Shown: positions 1-10,779 of the stretch, piece by piece | How the letters are laid out: every line of letters begins with the position of its first letter | How positions within the stretch are numbered: position 1 is the stretch's first letter | Assembly (NCBI GenBank): GCA_033239005.1 | Contig: BSQZ01000098.1 | Location: forward strand, 1,243,501-1,307,500 | Direction of reading: 5' to 3' | Source: Lamellibrachia satsuma | Taxonomy: Eukaryota > Annelida > Polychaeta > Sabellida > Siboglinidae | Length of the DNA stretch: 64,000 nt | Made by a program: the position numbers and the translations under genes | Notes under the pieces: generated by a model | The model's database searches: none | What the model was told of the DNA's origin: nothing | What the model saw: the letters and a program-made list of their open reading frames with translations, nothing else

Positions 1-150
1 GAACGTTGTTCACGATACTTTTCTATTTCTGCCTGTCATGCAAAATGCTTACAAGGTCGGTAGATGCTATGAAGAATTCAGGCCGAAATAGTAAGGTAAG
101 CATGCTCATCCTGGTATTTTCTAATAACTAAAGACAAGCCTCAAAAAATT

Positions 151-268
151 AAGACCGTGCTCTCTCGAACGTTCTATAGGACGATCTCCCTCAGTTTATT
201 AGAGAGTGTAATTTCTCCGCTTCTTTTAAAGTAGTCTTTAATGAAAACTTGTATTCAAAACTGCATCC
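151..268 (+). pseudogene. Decayed LINE ORF2 C-terminal fragment, unit 1
   Basis: The stretch is homologous to 40090-40230, where the frame still reads the hallmark end of many non-LTR reverse-transcriptase ORFs (Trp-Asn-x-Leu-Pro, then a Phe-Lys and Thr-His-Leu-Phe block). Here that frame is broken by stops and substitutions. Equivalent pieces lie at about 11463-11580, 22996-23113 and 34341-34459. It is a relic without coding capacity. Confidence 0.5.
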
Positions 269-326
269 ATGCATATGTTGTAATGTAAAGCACTATGAAA
301 AAACCAAAGGACTGTTGTTGCATATA

Positions 327-453
327 TTATAAATGTGGTTGTCGTGGTGTTGGTTGTGGTTGAGGAAATATAGGGTGTGTTTGTGTTGGTTGTGGTGTTA
401 TAAGGGTTGGAGTTGGTGACTTTGGTGAAGGTGTTGGTAATGGTGTTGGTGGT
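327..453 (-). CDS. Possible Pro/Thr-rich terminal exon, unit 1
   Basis: The minus strand reads about 42 residues made almost entirely of Pro, Thr, Ser and Gln (for example TPLPTPSPKSPTPTLITP) and then reaches a stop. A possible acceptor (ttattcaaag) precedes it. The same block recurs at the same place in units 2-4 (about 11637, 23170 and 34505). It resembles the block at 7637-7773. It could be the mucin-like tail of a secreted protein, or simply a GT-rich tandem repeat that happens to stay open. No upstream exon could be joined to it with confidence. Confidence 0.25.
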
Positions 454-479
454 CTTTGAATAACCGCAATTGTAGTATT

Positions 480-1040
480 ACTGGTAGAAAGGAAGATATA
501 TTAATATTATCATTACATATAGTAGAAGTAATGCAGAACTGTAGAGCTAACACTTGTGGAAGCAAATGTAGAAGACGGGCTAACCGCGGTAGTAACTTGC
601 GATTTATTGTGACAATATGGATGGTAAACACGCCAAACATGTAATGTGTATGTGTGGATAATGTGGACGGAGTCACATAGTTGTGGGGATTTTCCTCGTG
701 ATTTCCTCAACACTATTTAATTACGATCCACAAGTAATATTCTCTACAGGATCAATTATATATTTAACTTGTCACATTTGAGACGTGTACATGAGCTTTG
801 TATTTTATACACGTTACAAGTTCGGCGGGTTGAACCTCGCAAATGTTGAAGCATTATTCCAACATACTAATTAGGTGTGGAAAAAGGATACTATTTTAAA
901 TCGTACGCTCACTGTTGATTCGTGTTTAGTATATTTGTGAGTCACACTCAGAGTTGCTTTAACGAAGTTTCTCTTCGGATACTGCCCACTTATTTCCTCG
1001 ACAACTTCAAGACACAGAACATTCATTGCAAAGCAGGAGC
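480..1040. other. Unassigned sequence downstream of the Cys-rich gene, unit 1
   Basis: A short minus-strand frame at 513-713 contains a Ser/Thr-rich stretch (TTAVSPSSTFASTSVSS) and is kept in units 2-4 with small changes. A good acceptor-like sequence (caccgttttgcag, minus strand) lies near 1170 but no convincing exon follows it. No recognisable domain or RNA gene was seen. The corresponding stretches in units 2-4 are the same. Confidence 0.4.
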
Positions 1041-1046
1041 TTTATT
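1041..1046 (-). terminator. Candidate poly(A) signal of the Cys-rich gene, unit 1
   Basis: AATAAA on the minus strand, about 425 bases downstream of the stop codon of the secreted Cys-rich gene. It is conserved in every unit (12350-12355, 23884-23889, 35227-35232), including unit 4 where the coding exons are gone. Confidence 0.45.
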
Positions 1047-1469
1047 GTAGCATTATATTCACATAATCGTTGTGGTCACAAACGAATGTGTAGACCTGTG
1101 TTCCGAAGAATCATCCATCCGCACTTGCTCGCTTGTTCCAGTTGTCTTCGAAGACCAGTGAACGCCACTGCAAAACGGTGAAAAAAGTTGTGTAATTAAA
1201 ATCATTATTGTCCATAAAAATATTTTTACGATACAAAATGTTTATAATTATTTTTATAACGGTTCAAACTACAATCATATGTTTGCTATCACCTTGAACA
1301 ATATAACTGCCACGGCACAAAATATCAAATCATGAATCGTTGCCCTTCTCAAGGAAACATTGGTTACGGCATATGTGCATGTATTCACAAATTAAATAGT
1401 GTGAGAACTACGTTTTTGATAAGAAAGATAACATCGGACGCAGTACCTTCAATTTCCTTTCGCTGCTCT

Positions 1470-2871
1470 TTAATAGCGCGAGCCACAGCAGTTGTTGCAC
1501 GAGCTGACACAACGACGGCGTCTGCAGTCGTAGTGACGTCTGTACCAGGGGCATCGCTTGTAGCGAAGGGGACGTCCGTACTTGCACATAACGTAGCTGC
1601 CGCAACCGTTGCACACGGTCGACTGCCAGCCCGAGTACTTCTCACAGTAATTCTCTCTGCAGCCTGTGGCAAAGGTTACGTATCCATGTTACGTATAGTG
1701 TCACTGTATTCAATCGGAACATAAAGAAACCCGCATATGATTAATTATTCCCATAAAAGTAATCAATAAATAATGTAATTAAGTATTCTTACAATAATAT
1801 GTCGTGTAGTACAACATCACGTGGAGTCAATGTAAGCAGTAATGCTACTACTAGGCTTTTCCGTTTTTCAATAATCAAAACGTTAAAGTCAGTATAGTTA
1901 TGGTGCATTACCATTCGGTTGTACCAATTGTGTACAAGGTTTCTCACCCAGCGATAACGAACATGAACAGTATTACGTTAATGTGAATAATGATGTAGAT
2001 ACGCACCGCAACGACCACGACCAGGATAGAAGGATTGATTATTTCCACAAGAGTGGTAGGACATAGCGCCACGGTTGCATTCGTAGTAGTAACGACCAAC
2101 GAAGTATGACGATGAGTAGGAGTGCATGTTTCGGGAGTATGCGCAGCGATCATTGCACATTCCTTGAAAACAAAACATAACATTTTATAGTACATAATGT
2201 AATTTTTTTGAAGTATTGATTTGATAAGGAATTGAAGTTTACAAGTAAGAATAGCATAGATACAGGTTTGTGTATATAACATAATTTTTATAATGCAATT
2301 TTTATGATATGAAAATAATACGCATATGTCAGTGTTTGTCTTAATAGAAAATTGTAGACGATGTGTACATTTATATACAAATATTGCAATATTTTAGACC
2401 AACTGTTAAATGCCTCACCATAGCACGATTATTTCGAGAGAAAAACAGACAGTCGAACTACCAAATTAATTAAAGACGATGTAATCGATACACATACCAC
2501 AGCTTCCAGAAACAGTTACGCATTGGTTCGTAGGGCAACGGCCATACTGTACTCTCCTGTTTTGACAGTAGTAGTAGTAGGGCATCGGCTTTGACAGGGA
2601 TGGGTAGAAGAAGTTGGAACGACGATTGTTGCAGCAATCGTAGTTGAAGCCATTATAGCAGCCATCGTAGTTCGCTGAAAAGAGAAACATGTGGTAATCG
2701 TTAGATTAACTTTTTATATAAAATTCCCGCAATGCATCAATGAATGCTCGTACAGGTATATACGTTCACATGTACGTACACACAAACAAATTGACATATT
2801 CGTAATCATATCATACCTTCAGCTGCATATATCGCAACAAGCACCAACAATGCAACGAAAAACTTCGCCAT
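1470..2871 (-). CDS. Secreted Tyr/Cys-rich three-module protein, copy 1
   Basis: Four coding exons, minus strand: 2871-2817, 2674-2498, 2162-2007 and 1663-1470. All have GT donors, AG acceptors and phase 1 junctions, giving 193 residues. Exon 1 encodes the signal peptide MAKFFVALLVLVAIYAAE. Exons 2-4 each encode one Cys-rich, Tyr-rich module. In modules 1 and 2 a run of aromatics (YYYYC, YYYEC) is followed by nine residues and another Cys; module 3 has YVMC then ten residues. This recalls the core of chitin-binding CBM14/peritrophin-A domains, but the full six-cysteine pattern is not present. The last module is very basic (RRHYDCRRRRC). The start is the ATG opening the signal peptide, 16 bases inside an exon with acceptor tgtgtttcag at 2888. 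The product is probably extracellular; chitin or matrix binding is an inference. A shell-matrix or antimicrobial role is possible but unproven. Confidence 0.8.
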
Positions 2872-3427
2872 GATGTCTGGTTTTCTTCTGAAACACATAG
2901 AGATGTTATACGATATTACTATTTCGTTGTTACTCTTATTCAGCTCTCGTTATTATGAATAGTGCAATATTAGGGAAATGGGTAGGATACCGTTTGCAAA
3001 CATTGCCATCGAAAGCATTAGACTCCATGTAATATGGGCAAGATAGACAATAGAGTCATCAATCAACATTTTGTGAACAATATGTAGCTCACACTGTTCA
3101 ACTAACTGTCAGTCATAGGGTTTAAGATATTGTCACAACTCGCTAATTACATAATAAGTAAATAACTTATTATTGCAAGTGCGCACTGTTCTGTTGAAAA
3201 AGTATACATCGAGCTTTTAATTCTGTTATATTATATAATGTTGAAAAAAATATGTCTAAGAAATATATAATTCTTTTGTCTCCTCTCCATGTCCTCATAC
3301 GCAATGAATTTGATGTTGTACCATTTTATTTGTTCCATATTCAGTTTTCAGTTCTGGAATGAGTTTATTTTTTACTATATGTATGTTTATTCTTGACGGT
3401 TATCTATGTCTTGATGGCGTTACATCG

Positions 3428-3655
<228 letters not shown>

Positions 3656-4223
3656 TTACATTGAACGACATTTTGTATCACATGTATATGTCTCTGCTGG
3701 CTCGGTCACTTGCATCTAAGACATCCATGATATTAACAAATGTGTTTGGCTACAACAATAATACCAGCAACTGTTGTTTTTTTAACGTGAAAAGAACATG
3801 TAACATTACACGTTCAAACGTTCTCGTTTAGTTCAGGCGGAATTATTTTTTCCTAAATTAAAATACTGCGCTAACAATGTGCGCCTGAAACATGCAGTGA
3901 ATGTTATGATGCGTTGCGTAAACATTGCATATATATTTCAAATGTTAGCAAAAATCTTCGCGCACGTTTCCTGAAAATGGGACAATATCTACTAAGACCC
4001 GAAATGGCAATATTTATTTACTATTATGCTTCCCTTTGTGTTATAGTGAGACAGTAAAAGGAGACATTTGTTAACGTCATATACGACTACGTATAACACG
4101 TGTGTTGTTGAACAATACGATATTAAAATATCATTAAAGTGTAAAAAATCGAATCTAGAAAACAGGTAGTTGCAAGAACCGTTCATTACTGTATAAACGG
4201 AACAAACGAAACGTTTTACTTAC

Positions 4224-4292
4224 CGAGCAGACAACAGATCTTCCAATGAAGCCAATGGTGCTCAAGTCTGCCAATGTCTCTCAATATATACA
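4224..4292 (-). promoter_or_regulatory. TATA promoter and non-coding exon 1, unit 1
   Basis: On the minus strand TATATATT (4290-4283) is followed about 30 bases later by a plausible start region, then a short leader ending in a near-perfect donor, CTCG|GTAAGTA, with the exon end at 4224. The next acceptor on that strand in a suitable place is tgtgtttcag at 2888, 16 bases before the ATG of the secreted protein. This makes a non-coding first exon with a 1.3-kb intron. The arrangement is kept in all four units. Confidence 0.55.
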
Positions 4293-4489
4293 CAACTGTG
4301 CCTGAATCAACTATGCATCTTCACACGTCATAGCCGTTTTTAGGAAGTGCTTCCAGTCTTCACGGATCAGAATACAAAGGGGTGTCTGGGTTGCATATAC
4401 CAAACTTCCGTCACATGAAACTTTGGTATTAGTTAACTTTCCTACACAACTTTCCATCAGCCAGCCTTCCCCTTAACTATAATCATGTG

Positions 4490-5870
4490 AACGGAATTGA
4501 GTCGGGTTGGTTTAACAAATGAACTAACCGCACACACCTGTTCCACCTCAATTCCTACTTTCTTAGATTGTCATGATGACTCGGAGAGAAAACGTAATTT
4601 ATCATGTCTAATGGCTTTGTTTGGTGAAAACTTACATTTCTCATGTTTCTCGCTCTGACGTATGTCTACTTTTTATTGATGACATCAATATCACTTGAAG
4701 CCCCTTGTGTCTGCAATTTCGTAATTAACGTCGGTAAACTTCAATGAATGGAAAACAAAGACTACGGTCGGCGGTCGCACAGACGACGTCATACCTTAGA
4801 CTTCGTGTTCTTACATATGATAGTGAAGCACGCAAACTGGGATAGTCTGCGCGAAAAAATGTCCAATGTTCATCGTCTATTTCGTGGTTGAATGCTGTTT
4901 GGAAAAAAGCGTCGACAATAACATGAATTATTTTCTGCTTTCATAGATTGGCAGCATACCTCGGAAAGAACACGTAAGTCATCACGTCTTGTGGTGTACT
5001 GGGGTTAAAAACTACTTTTTAAATTAATGGTGTAATAAAAAGTTGACTTTTCGCTTAAATTTGTAGCGATGCTAGTATGTCTTGGTGCGATTACCTCGGC
5101 ACTGTGTAAATGCACAGTGAAACATGCCAACAGGGAAAGTCTGCTCTAAACAGCATGTTTTGTTCACCAGCGTTTTATTCGATGGATCCCTTTGTGGAGT
5201 TTGTTTCCATTTAATTAATTTAATTCTTTCTCACTTTTACAATGATATATGTTTTCAAGCACGAAACTCCCCCCTTGCTTCCCGACAAGAAATGATATAA
5301 TTTAATAATTTTCTCAAACATATATCAATTGTTTGAGCAAACAATTCTTGATTGAAAATTCAATGATTGGCAATAACCCTCCGCCCAGCATTGAATGAAT
5401 TATCTCGCATTGTTGTCGTGTATCCATATACTACTTTTGACTATTTTGTATTGTCTTCTAAATCAGGTTAATCGATCAGCCATATTATTAATTAGAGTGG
5501 AATCATTTTTAATGCAATCGTTTGTCTTGTATTAATGTCCAATAATTGTGAAAATCTCGTTGCTTGCATGTCATTTCATAAAGTTCGCTTCAGCCATTGT
5601 TGATCGCGCTTCTTTTTATTCAATGTCAAAAACCTGTAATATGCTATGACATTTGAATGTAAAAGCCATTTCATAAAACTATTAGTGCAGGGACAGTTGC
5701 TGTTAGAAATACATATAATGGAAAACCAACTGGAGAAAACAGTTAGGTACATATAAAAGGTTACTAAGCGCCATGCAATCTCATACACCCTAATGAGTTC
5801 CAAACTGTGATGTCGGTCTAATTTTGACTGATGTCATCTGTATAGCTTGAGGATTGAGGTAACGCAATCG
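4490..5870. repeat. Internal diverged repeat module, unit 1 (left copy)
   Basis: Blocks in this stretch recur, diverged and in the same order, further right in the same unit. 4655-4840 matches 9818-10005, 5641-5720 matches 10088-10165, and 5815-5860 matches 10255-10300. 4519-4640 and 4950-5110 resemble 7800-8160. The frame at 4643-4890 stays open in units 2-4 but has an in-frame stop here and no recognisable domain. The unit therefore contains an older duplication that predates the 11-kb array. Confidence 0.7.
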
Positions 5871-6059
5871 ACATTTTCAATCGACGTGTGTTTGCCGGCA
5901 ACATTACAGTAGTACAATTATGAGGGCTAATGACACTGAACCTCAGACTTGTATAAAATGCGCTTCCACTGTTGCAAAGTTTTTTGGTATGGACAAAGAG
6001 ACGAGTCTTGACTTGCGCAATGATGACATGGGACTTGACCTGTTCGCATAGACAACGAC

Positions 6060-7100
6060 TTGAGACTTGATTTGAATTTGCATGCGCCCCTATGTCTGAG
6101 GATCTGGAAAGCAAATAAATGGCCCAGAGATTGGTCTCAATCCATGATTATTCCATTCCTGGAAAGGGGAATTTTAAGACTAGTTAAAACGTATATAACA
6201 ATCAGCCTCATCAATCACCGAAGCAATATCATGCTACGAATCATCTTTAATAGTATTTAAGCAAGATTTAAAAACGGCCCAGATGGCAAGTGGACAAGGA
6301 AACCATTGGCTTATCGAGAATCCATCAGATTTCATCTACGTGTTACCCCTGTCCTGATATAAGTGTCAAACTTGTTTTTAAACATATTCCCGCTACTAGC
6401 GTTTATACAATTCGTAGATAATTTGTTGTATTTATTTATTGTCATATGTGAGAAAGAGTACTTCCTGATATCCAATCTACCCTGATACTTTATTAACTTT
6501 ACCTCGTGCTCACTAGTTCTTCTATTTCTCTTGAGAGAGAAAACATATTTCTATCAATATTTTTATACACATTCAATATCTTTAAAACTTCAATCTGATC
6601 TCTTCTTAACCTCCTTATCTCTAGAGTTGTTCAACCATATTCTTTCAAGCGTTCTTAATAACTAAGGTCTCTCACTTCTGGAATAATTTTAATTGCTCTC
6701 CTCTTGAATAGGCTCAAATGAAAAGCACCACACCAACTGGCCGAAGAACATGTCATAAATTAGGGCCGTAAGAAGATGTAAGTCTGATCATATAAAATAT
6801 ATCTGCTTCACCAAAGACACCTGATCCACAATATCATTGATTTTAGGAATGCGATCGTCCGTATATGGCACAGAGTCTTATGACAAGTAGTGATGAACGA
6901 CAACTCCGACGAACATGTGATGCAAGTTATAGAGGCAGGTTTCGACACCTCAAACAGTGTTATACTTCTAAACTACCAATTTGGAGAACTTTTCAGGAAA
7001 AAATTTCTCTTCAACATATTCCGTGACGACATCATGCAGAAGAACCCCACAAGACGTCAACACCACCATGTCTATTGGTCTAAGTCGAATTAGTAATTTT
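6060..7100 (+). pseudogene. Decayed non-LTR reverse transcriptase, unit 1
   Basis: The plus-strand frame from 6060 reads a typical finger/palm stretch of a non-LTR reverse transcriptase (KWPRDWSQSMIIPF, then YITISLINH, then SNIMLRIIFN). After an insertion, a later part follows near 6960-7100. In units 3 and 4 that later part still reads CKGCPLSHVLFNIFRDDIM, the conserved Gln-Gly-Cys-Pro-Leu-Ser type motif with Gln replaced. Here about 34 bp spanning that motif is deleted. Stops and frameshifts make it non-functional. Confidence 0.75.
6345..6715 (-). pseudogene. Nested LINE C-terminal fragment, unit 1
   Basis: This lies inside the plus-strand reverse-transcriptase remnant. The minus strand reads RRAIKIIPEVRDLSY, then a degenerate block with LKEYGLTTLEIRRLRRDQIE, and ends near INASSGNMFKNKFDTYIR. 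This is the C-terminal region of a different non-LTR ORF, of the kind that usually ends Trp-Asn-x-Leu-Pro and then Phe-Lys-x-x-Leu. One stop interrupts it. Equivalents: about 17868-18236, 29072-29430 and 38750-39120. Confidence 0.65.
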
Positions 7101-7184
7101 CATTTTCTGAAAGCTATTACCTTCATGACAAGCAGCGAGAATGAACGTCAAGCACCTTCTCAAAATTGCATATATTAATTAGTT

Positions 7185-7540
7185 GTGGACTCGATCGACA
7201 GAAAACTGTGTTGTATTGTAAAGCGCTTTGAAAAGGCTAAAATAACTGAAACAGCACTATACAAGACTTCAACATTATTGTTATTAATTGTAATATGTTC
7301 ACTGGAAAGTTTCCATAGTTGTGTGTCTTTTACGGCAGACTTGTTATTAATTATTTTACTGTCCATGTGGTCACCACGCCCAGCCGCCTATGGCTGGGCC
7401 ACACAGAGGCTTTTGTGCGGCTTGTATTCAACGCTAGGACAAAGTCAGACACGCCATACGCCGGCAGAAGTTTCTTGGCAATGTTCACACAAGGAATGTG
7501 GCATGGATAACGACAACATCGGCCGGGGAAAGGAATAAAT
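7185..7540. other. Unit segment with a 7-bp stem hairpin, reduced in unit 4
   Basis: An open frame of 117 codons is present in units 1-3 but shows no domain. The segment contains CCCAGCC and GGCTGGG separated by six bases (about 7379-7398). Unit 4 joins its left and right parts near 40313 without about 150-200 bp of the middle, so this piece was either inserted into the ancestor of units 1-3 or lost from unit 4. Confidence 0.4.
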
Positions 7541-7636
7541 ATATACTATGCAGCATTAACTATCGTAACTATACTTTATTATTTATTATAAAACGAGTAC
7601 TTGCGTTGTGATCACTGAGGCGTTGTTGTCTATGAT

Positions 7637-7773
7637 TTAGCGGTGGTATATATAGGTGTTGGTTGTGGAGGTTTTTGGTTGTGATGGTGGACGTTGTGGT
7701 GTTACAGTTGTTGTTTGTGGTACCTTTGTCAGTGATGATGGTGTTGGTAAGGATTTTGGTGGAGATTTTGTAA
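7637..7773 (-). CDS. Possible Pro/Thr-rich terminal exon 2, unit 1
   Basis: An acceptor-like sequence (ctattacag) precedes a minus-strand frame rich in Thr, Pro, Ser and Lys (TKSPPKSLPTPSSLTK, then TTTVTPQRPPSQPK) up to a stop. The phase at the acceptor would suit the phase 1 junctions of the Cys-rich gene family, but no donor upstream could be assigned. A one-base T-run difference makes units 1 and 3 end in a different tail from unit 2. It could be a mucin-like C terminus or a GT-rich repeat. Confidence 0.3.
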
Positions 7774-7799
7774 CTGTAATAGCAGTAATATATGTATTA

Positions 7800-8160
7800 A
7801 ATAATTCATCGCGTTTTATGGCGTAGTGGTTTGAAAAATTGCATTTCACTTTACAGGTGTAATTAAAAAGGGACTTCTCGCATGCATTTGTAGCGATGCT
7901 AGTATGTCTTGCAACGATTACTGCGGTACTGTCTCAGTGCATTCATCGACAAAGTAATTGTGTAAGGTTTGTTTGACAAAGTAAATAATCGCACACACAC
8001 GATCCACCTCATGTTGTGATTTCTTAGATTGTCACGCTAACTCGGAGAGAACAAATAATTCATCACCTCTTATGGTGTACAGGTTAAAAAACGACATTTC
8101 AACTTGGCGGTGTAATTAATATTGTGTCTTGCCGCGTACATTTGCAGCGAAGCTGGGATA
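7800..8160. repeat. Short dispersed repeat family, unit 1
   Basis: Two adjacent related stretches of about 140 bp (7800-7945 and 8030-8160) share the order: a catcac-type start, gtgtaattaa, gcatttgtagcgatgctagtatg. A third relative is at 4950-5110. Their function is unknown; they may be SINE-like or satellite-derived. The same copies occur in units 2 and 3. Confidence 0.5.
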
Positions 8161-8176
8161 TCAATGATTAAACTTT

Positions 8177-8939
8177 CCTTGAGCGGGCGTACTGCGAAGG
8201 GTAATATCGATGGTAGATCTTCCTGCTCTGAACCCGCACTGGGATTCTGGGTAGACACGTGAGGCAAGTTTCTGAAGTCTGATTAGCAGGACCCGAGCGA
8301 AGGCCTTCCCCACAATGTTCAATAATGATATGGCCGTATAGTTGTTGCAGTCACTGTGGTCGCTTTTGTTTTTGTACAAGGTGACTATTGTAGCATCCCG
8401 CATTTCTTGTTCCTTCATTCCAGCAGAGACAGAGCAGTTGATGCAGGTGCTGTAGTAAGGCGGGCTTGGCACACTTGATCACTTCTGGCGGTATGCTGTC
8501 GCATCCTGGTGCCTTGCCGCAAGAGAGGGAGTCAATAGCTTTGCTCAGGTCCTCGACTGTGGGCTCGTTGTCCAGCTCCTCCATCATAGGCAAGTCCCTG
8601 GTGGCGTTGAGAGCAGCATTAGTAACGACTGTTTCTCGGGAGTACAGTTCTGGATAATGATCAACCCATCGTCCATCTGTTGATCCCGGTCTGTGAGCAT
8701 CTCTCCTGGTGTGGATTTCAGTGGAGCCATCTCTCCTGATGTGGATTTCAGTAGAGTCATCTTCCTAACAATGGGGCCAACAGCTATCTTGATGCCATCG
8801 TACACGCCGCATACGTTTCCACAGTCGACTGAGCTTTGAATACTCTTGAACAGTTTCAGCCAGTAGTCATTTGCACAGCGTCTTGCTGCGCGTTGTGCGA
8901 TGCTCCGTGCAGATCTGAGAGCCGACAGTGTTTTCTCGC
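8177..8939 (-). pseudogene. Internal fragment of a LINE (endonuclease-RT linker and RT start), unit 1
   Basis: The minus strand reads successive frames matching the better-preserved LINE at 40998-44200: KTLSALRSARSIAQRAARRC, then KAPGCDSIPPEVIKCAKPAL, then MRDATIVTLYKNKSD, then ASRVYPESQCGFRAGRSTID. Frames are broken by indels. Both ends are truncated, leaving neither catalytic centre. Confidence 0.85.
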
Positions 8940-8944
8940 TTGCT

Positions 8945-9815
8945 ATTATACAGGTGCACAATTGTGGGCATTCTTTTAAAATACGTCGTTATTTTGTCAG
9001 TTTTAATATTTTTAGAAACTATTAATAGTCAATGAATTAATTGTATAATATTATACAAATGTACCTGTTCGCTTTGATTAATTATATCTGAAAGAGAGCG
9101 CAGAGGTGTATGGCTTGCTTAAGTATTGATTAGGTCCAAACCAGCATGGCCTGCCTACTTGGTATTTCGCTGGAACAAGGTATCTAATTAAATTACATAA
9201 TGCACCAAGAAATATTATGACGTGATGACATAGCAACGTTAGCAATCTTTGGTTGGGAACTATCCGGGGATTAATTTATGTTTGTACTATTCCATACAAT
9301 ATGTCAAACCGTTTACGTCAACACATTATTCAAATAAAATTAGTCAAAAAACACAAATTGCCAACCATCCTCCTTTGTCCATATTTATCTTCGTCTTAAC
9401 GTAAACCATAGTTCAATCTTATCATCTCTCGATTTTTAATAGCCGTCCATTAATCGCTTACCAATCATTTTTCAATTCGTCACGTCAGTGATTTTGGTAT
9501 GTCCTGTAGCAATTACCTCTTCGTCTTACTCGATCTATCATTTTGTGTCAGAAATCATGATTAGGAAGATTGGATTTCTCGTGTTATGCAATATGTTGCC
9601 TTGTTTTCTCAGCTCGCATTAGTTAACGTCCGTCCAATGTTAAAATATCGCGGTGCGTGGGTCTTCACTTTCAGCCTCGTGTAGCCAGTTTTCATAATTC
9701 GTCCTTGGTGTATCTGACGACAACTTCAACATAAGTTTGACGTCTTCTGTTATTTTTTTTTAATACAGCTCTATGTACTTGGAAAAATATTCTCAATTTC
9801 ATTCCGCCTATTTCT
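8945..9815. other. AT-rich stretch without recognisable genes, unit 1
   Basis: No open frame of note, no domain, and no RNA gene was recognised. Unit 2 lacks about 112 bp corresponding to 9440-9550. Units 2 and 3 are otherwise nearly identical here. Confidence 0.5.
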
Positions 9816-9817
9816 CG

Positions 9818-10330
9818 CTGTGACGTATGTCTACTTTTTATTGATGACATCGATATCGCTTGAAGATCATTGTGTCTGCAACCTAGTAATTGACGACGTT
9901 ATAATTCAACAAATACAAAACAAAGACTTCGGACTTCGGTCGCACAGCCGACGTCATAGCTTAGACTTCGTATTCTTAACATATGACAGTGGAGCACGCA
10001 AGTGTCAGTGTTTGCGAGTCATTTCAACATGCTCGCTGTAGCCCGTGTTCATGCCGCTTTTTTTACTAAATATCCAAACCCTCAATATGCTATGACATTT
10101 GAATGTAAAAGTCATTTCACAAAACATATAGTACAGGAAGAGTTGCATTTAGAAATATATATAATTGTATCACGCGAAAATTTTGCGCAAAAGACGACAT
10201 CTTGATGATGAAACATGCATCCAGTGACATCTTTCTAGTTCCCAGCTGTAAAGTCGGTCTAGTTTTTACTGATGTCATTAGCATCGCTTGACTCTCCTTG
10301 TTTCGTAATTGAAGACTTTCAACGTCAACG
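9818..10330. repeat. Internal diverged repeat module, unit 1 (right copy)
   Basis: This is the diverged second copy of blocks found at 4655-4840, 5641-5720 and 5815-5860, in the same order but more compact. Corresponding modules lie at about 21235-21740 and 32565-33080. No product was recognised. Confidence 0.65.
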
Positions 10331-10461
10331 AATATAAAAACACAAACTTCGGACAATGCTAATGTTATCGATGTTACAGCTGAGGGTTCGTTCTGTGAAA
10401 GAATGGCAGAGAATCACGCAATCTTTGAAAGCCCGCGCAAAAACGAACAAGAAGAGAGACA

Positions 10462-10777
10462 TCAATCGTCGAACCATGCGTAATCGCTACAGAGCACTCG
10501 CTGTATCCATCGTCCCCTCCAGATAGGAGAGCTGACTCTGAAAGTAGAGACAGCATCGATGAAACATCGAAAGCTCTCCTGATTTAGCCAGTCAACCGAA
10601 ACAATAACATTCGAGAAAACCATGCACACTGGAGGGAAAGAGAAGAAGGGGCCGCCATATAGAGAACTGTCTAGATAACATACAAGAATTGACACATCGA
10701 GAACTAGCGACCCTGCTACGCACAGCAGAGGCCATGCAACGCTGGCGATGACTGTGTGTGAATGAGACACCTACCAC
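10462..10777 (-). CDS. Membrane ORF, weakly XK-related-like, internally deleted, unit 1
   Basis: The minus frame encodes two hydrophobic segments (around SVAWPLLCVAGSLVLDVSIL and SFPPVCMVFSNVIVSVDW) separated by a short polar loop with Tyr-Gly-Gly. Aspartate in the first segment and a Ser-x-x-Trp-like end of the second recall the first two helices of XK-related scramblase proteins, by eye only. No good ATG precedes the first helix, so it would be an internal exon. Relative to units 2 and 3, 132 bp (44 codons) is missing in frame. It may be a relic. Confidence 0.25.
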
Positions 10778-10779
10778 CG

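Noticed and set aside
1332..1724. 130-codon plus-strand frame conserved in three units
   Set aside because: It is antisense to exon 4 of the secreted gene, whose splice sites, cysteines and phase are all coherent; conservation follows from the array.
7185..7538. 117-codon plus-strand frame in units 1-3
   Set aside because: No domain, starts in a LINE-related phrase, and is reduced in unit 4; kept only as a unit segment.
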